Positions 59,748 to 64,000 of a stretch of DNA of 64,000 nt are shown in pieces. The notes under the pieces are model-generated. The model did not search any database and had not been told where the DNA came from. It saw nothing but the letters and a program-made list of their open reading frames with translations. The position numbers and the translations under genes are program-made. Location of the stretch: contig JANPYM010000011.1 in NCBI GenBank assembly GCA_025890175.1, positions 848,299 to 912,298 on the forward strand, in the 5' to 3' direction. The DNA comes from Ciborinia camelliae. Taxonomy: Eukaryota; Ascomycota; Leotiomycetes; Helotiales; Sclerotiniaceae. Every line of letters begins with the position of its first letter. Position 1 is the stretch's first letter.

Positions 59748-62700
59748 TCAAGTTTTCTTCCCCTTTCCGGCAGCGACGACCGGTTCATTCAACCCACCAT
59801 CCCAGTTAATTTTCATAGCTGAGTCATAGAATAAGCATTTGATATTCGAATGGAGATGCATAAGTAACAGGATAATAACTCACTAGTAGGGAAAGGAAAT
59901 TCCGAGCCCATCATCTTGTCCATGTAAACATAGAATCCACCTTCTCTTGGGATCTTCTTCATTTCGCCCTGTGGTCCTGGGGCTCTGCGCAGATTGTCCA
60001 ATCGTCCGATGCATTTAAACATGGCCGTGAGAGCTACTTTGGAGGCGTCGCCACCGAGACATGCGTGTGGGCCGGTGCCGTAGACGATGTAGGAATCTAC
60101 TGGACGGTCTAGACGGACTTTCTTGGGATCGGGATAGATCTTTGGATCTTGAGCGAGCGATACCTAATAATTTGATTAGTCGGTTGGTTGTGCGAGTGTT
60201 GGAAAGGAGAGGAGACATACAAAGCTTGTGAAGATAGAGTCGCCAGGTTTGCATTCGACCTTTCTTGGTCCATCATTGATTGTGATGTTTTCATGACAAG
60301 TGCGGTAAGCACCGAAGGTTCCGTACATTCCTGAACATTGTTAGCAGCGTGATTTTTTATCAGGATTACATGCAAGAAATAAAGCTCACTGATTCCTTCC
60401 AAGAGGTAATGTAAGAGGATATCATCTGCTTCAGCTGTATTGAGTTTTGCAAGACGGTTAATCTCGGGAAGATGTTCTTTGCCATCACCAAGATAATAGT
60501 CAAGCACTTGACCGAAAACTTGTGCTTGGTTTGCCACCATTGCTCCTGCTGTAGGCAGAATTTGTGACCATCTATAGAATGTCAGTAAATATAATGAATA
60601 ACTGAAGGGATGGATGACTGACGTAGTCTCATGAACGCCCAAGCCAGTCTTCAATAAGTGGCGCACCATATGCACACCATAATCTTTGAGCGCATTGTTT
60701 TCCTCCATGAAATTATCAACAATACCAGATACGAGACTAGTCTTGGAGATGAAGTTCACATTCTGCTCGACTAGCTGACCGAGATCTTGCGTGACTGGAA
60801 GGGCAGCGGCACGTAATGGGAATGTTTTGGCCGGATCAACGTCACCGAAAAAGATAACGATGAAGATAACGGCTAACACCATGTACAATTCATGCTCGGT
60901 ATATACGCCTTTAGGATTCTCTTCACTCTTGAGGGGGAGGTGGAAGACGTTTGAAGCAAAGTAGACATGAGCTAGACTGTGTTAAATAAGAACAAAAGGG
61001 TAATACTGGACGAAATTCTCACCGGAGTTATCAATATCGCGAATGACATCAACCTGGTTAGTTGTGCCACCAATGTTGTAAGACCATTTCTTGAGAAGTT
61101 TTGGGACAATGCTTTCGTAATAGTTCTTGACACTCTCGTGCCATTTGTCTTGGTAGAGGCATTCCTTCATTTGATTGCGTCGCTCTGCGAAGAATTCGCC
61201 ATCGCCAGCTAACATAAAATTGGCTCCTAAGGTTATGTTAGTATCAAAATGCATGGTTCTGAAAAGTTTACATACCTGGCTTTCCCATGAGGAAAGCGAA
61301 ACCCCTACGCCAGGAATCAACACCAAATACTTCCCCGTTAGTAAGAACACTCTTGACTCCGTCATAAGTGATGATATTTTTTCTCTCAGGAACCTTGACT
61401 GGCTTGTCCCAGCTGTAGTCATCCGTACGACCAAGTTTCTCCATAATCTTCTTATTTTCCGACGGGATTGTGAGAGGATAATGAGCATAGATACTGTTAA
61501 ACGAGAAGTGATTTGGGAAAGCTCGGATAAACAATTTGTAGAAAACGCAGCCCTGATTCACATTCAAATCGTAGTTGACTTCAGTAACACCCCAATTCGT
61601 AAGATTTGCTGGATGGTAGTCGGTAGTGTAAAATCTGTCTCCACGAACCAGTGTAACTGCATCAGAAAGAATGCTGCGACTGATTGTATAGGTCGGTCCA
61701 ATACCAACACCGGGATCCATAGGCTTTTTAGCATCTTCGCAAACCAATCCGGCGTAAAGTTCGACCAAATCTGGCTCATCGAATAAAACCTTCAATTTCT
61801 CGTAGACTACTGGATCCGAATTGATATCTGAAAACTTCTCATGTGGCACTAGGCCAAAGTGCTTTCGGAATTCGTTGAGCGTTGCACACTTCCATGCACG
61901 AGCTTGTTCCATTCCAAGAATTTCGACGGCACGAAGTACTGCAGGAACATTATTTGCTCCTGATGACCCAGCCAAATCTTCGATACTCCCTGTCAATTCT
62001 TTGACAAGATCATCATCATTAAGCTTTCCATCGCTCCCTCTCTTCATACCTGCAAAATCTCTTTGTAGGGGGTCATCTGGGGTCATTGCTTCGAGTTTGC
62101 CCAAACCAATGAGAAGCTCCTGCATAGAGACTTCCTTGTAGCTCTTTCCAAAGATTTTCATGTACAGATCTTCAGACCACTTCTCATCACGTTGACTGAT
62201 GCAAGAATGCCATCGATACACGCTGTATACAATTAGCCTTACATTTGGGAGGGTAAAAGGTACTTTTTCCACAGAGCATTTCATTTTCTAAATTGTTCTC
62301 GACAACTGAAAGCGCGTTGGGGCGAGGAGGGCGAGGAGGGTAAGGAAGGGGGTAGGACGGCTTACAGATTGAACTCAGCAGCACATTGATTGCCAACTCC
62401 AGCGGCAGTACCGGGCTTCCCATTTCTTTCCATTTCGATTCGAGGGTCAAGAGTCCTATTAATGCTTAGCCAGGCGTATCTTCTTTCTACCTATGTTCAA
62501 ACGACATTACCATGTAGAATTAACCCGATTCAATCCAACAATTGTGCGTAGATAATCAAGCAGGATGATGTTGATATAGAGACCGCAAGTGATAAGTCGT
62601 CCAGTTTGGAAAAGATCGTTATCGTACTTCTTCCAGGCTGCTTGCTTTTTATCGTCAGGTAAGCTATCCTTGGGGGGCGTAAAGCGCCCGTTTTCGTTGA

Positions 62701-63876
62701 TAGTCGCCAATTGTTTGACCACATAGTTGTGGAAACGATTAAACATCTATAAAAGTTTAGTCACCTGTACATAATTTATTCATTACTCACTCACGATAAG
62801 TATACATCCAACTCCAGGAGGAAATCCAAGTAATCTCTTTTCAGAGAAACAATCCGGTTTAAGCTCTCCATTCTTAAGGGTTCGCATATTGTTCTGTTCG
62901 TCTTGATTGCTTCCATATAAGGGAGAAAGATCCAAGTAAGAAGAAGTCATTGAGATGTTGAAATCATCGTGTGATGTGCGGAAACAGTCGTGGATGATAA
63001 TGCTTGCGATATAGTACAACATCGACGAGACGTTGTTTGGATGAGGTTTAAATCCACCATTTTCTCGACTCATGATGGTGTCGAATATGAGGCCTGGATC
63101 TGGTTTTGGGTTTGGCTGAACGATTTTCGGAGTGACACTTCGAGCGTATGCTGTACCTGCTTTTCCAATATCGGGGAATCTGATGTTATTGTATCTAGGC
63201 AGCAATTAGTATGAGAAGGATGAGAAATTATTAAAGGATACTAACGATCCATCAGCTTGTCGATAATTGTACTTGTCGCCAAGCATTGAAGCTGGGGGAT
63301 GCTCCAGAGAACCCCATAGTCCATCAACCAGTGTTTCAGTAAGTTTGACTCGAGTCTTCGAGGTCCCAGGAAGATTTGCAACCAACTTTCTAGTATTAGC
63401 TTTTGTATGAACAAATTGAGACCCGGATTTACCTGAATAGTTCTCTCCATAAGCATGGTCTTATCGTCCGTCAATTTCGAGGATCCCAATTCTTGCTTCA
63501 AAGTCATCTCCAATGTCTCCAGATCCTTGATCCGCATTGCTTTAAGGTCGTCCAACAAACCCGTCTGCTCTTGCTTTGTCTCATATGAGCCATCTCCAGT
63601 TTCGGTATTTAAGGGTCGATTAGCTGTGCTAATGACCTTTCCAAGTGACTCGAGTGTCCCAACAATACCTGCACGTTTTACACTATGATCGGGACCCTCA
63701 AATGCTTGAGGATTGGAGCTTGCAGTGCCACTGGTAGATTTCTTGGTTACACCCAAAGTCAAACGCCGAACTGGACTGCTTGAAGAAGTTGCTCCATTTT
63801 CGCCAGACGTCGGAGAGGGCTTAGAATTCTCCTTGCCGTCTTTGTTTTTGAAGACTGTTGAAAGACGTCTCATCAT
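59748..63876 (-). CDS. ppo: Fatty-acid dioxygenase-cytochrome P450 fusion (Ppo / linoleate diol synthase type)
   Basis: Twelve exons: 63876-63433, 63385-63246, 63194-62795, 62746-62511, 62455-62366, 62222-61276, 61226-61023, 60971-60623, 60571-60390, 60330-60221, 60163-59884, 59818-59748. All phases close, giving 1150 residues. The N-terminal half is a haem peroxidase-type dioxygenase: distal-His region HDCFRTSHDDF (His263), SSYLDLSPLYG, catalytic Tyr439 and proximal His442 in EFNLVYRWHS. The C-terminal half is a P450: Ala-Asn-Gln-x-Gln at 950-954, ExxR (EGIR 995-998, spanning an intron), and haem-thiolate GTGPHACLGG (Cys1069). Intact Cys and ANQAQ point to an 8-dioxygenase with hydroperoxide isomerase (diol synthase) activity, PpoA-like, rather than PpoC-like. 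It makes oxylipins from oleic/linoleic acid that balance sexual and asexual sporulation. The precise diol (5,8-, 7,8- or 8,11-) cannot be told. Confidence 0.93.
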
Positions 63877-64000
63877 TGCAACTTAATTGATAAATTGTTC
63901 TATGCTGAAAAGTTAGTTCTCAACCGATATCACCATTTCATTGTTCTGAATTGGATTGAATATTGAAAATGCAAGTAATTCTATATCTGAAGATGCGGAA
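63877..64000. other. 5' leader/promoter start of the Ppo gene
   Basis: Only 124 bases lie upstream of the ATG before the window ends. No element can be assigned. Confidence 0.4.

Overview
The window is nuclear DNA of a filamentous ascomycete. Genes have short GT-AG introns of about 45-80 bases, and intergenic DNA carries many short repeats such as CCTACCTAGGTACC. Two very AT-rich islands have the signature of repeat-induced point mutation (RIP), and there are secreted pectin-degrading enzymes. Together these suggest a plant-associated Leotiomycete, probably Sclerotiniaceae (Botrytis/Sclerotinia/Monilinia type). That placement is inference, not a database result.

Layout. 1-5.8 kb: the 5' part of a bromodomain gene (BRD8/Bdc1 type, minus strand) and, divergently, a small coiled-coil protein gene. 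5.8-11.8 kb: gene-poor DNA with microsatellites and a doubtful gene remnant. 11.842-18.267 kb: a complete but RIP-destroyed LTR retrotransposon with matching LTRs and a 5-bp target duplication. 18.3-31.6 kb: a gene island with an F-box/ankyrin gene, a pectin lyase, a MITE-like element, tRNA-Arg(ACG) and a polygalacturonase with an unusual N-terminal Cys module. 31.65-41.4 kb: a second RIP island with three copies of a roughly 520-bp LTR-like repeat, a 10-N gap, and an almost exact 1.23-kb duplication on both sides of the gap that looks like an assembly artefact. 41.4-51.4 kb: a Ulp1-like protein whose active-site Cys is replaced by Ser, and a DUF2470 membrane protein, amid repeat-containing intergenic DNA. 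51.45-57.77 kb: a DOCK-family Rho GEF in one exon. 59.7-63.9 kb: a 12-exon fatty-acid dioxygenase-P450 fusion (Ppo/linoleate diol synthase) on the minus strand.

Functional reading. The two pectinases would act one after the other on plant pectin (lyase on methylated, polygalacturonase on demethylated homogalacturonan), and they lie between the two heterochromatin-like islands. The right end carries core cell-biology genes: DOCK (polarity and Rac signalling) and Ppo (oxylipin signals controlling sporulation). No prokaryote-style operons, CRISPR arrays or viral genes were seen. Coding starts were taken at ATG only; several longer open frames begin at GTG, TTG or ATT and were trimmed.
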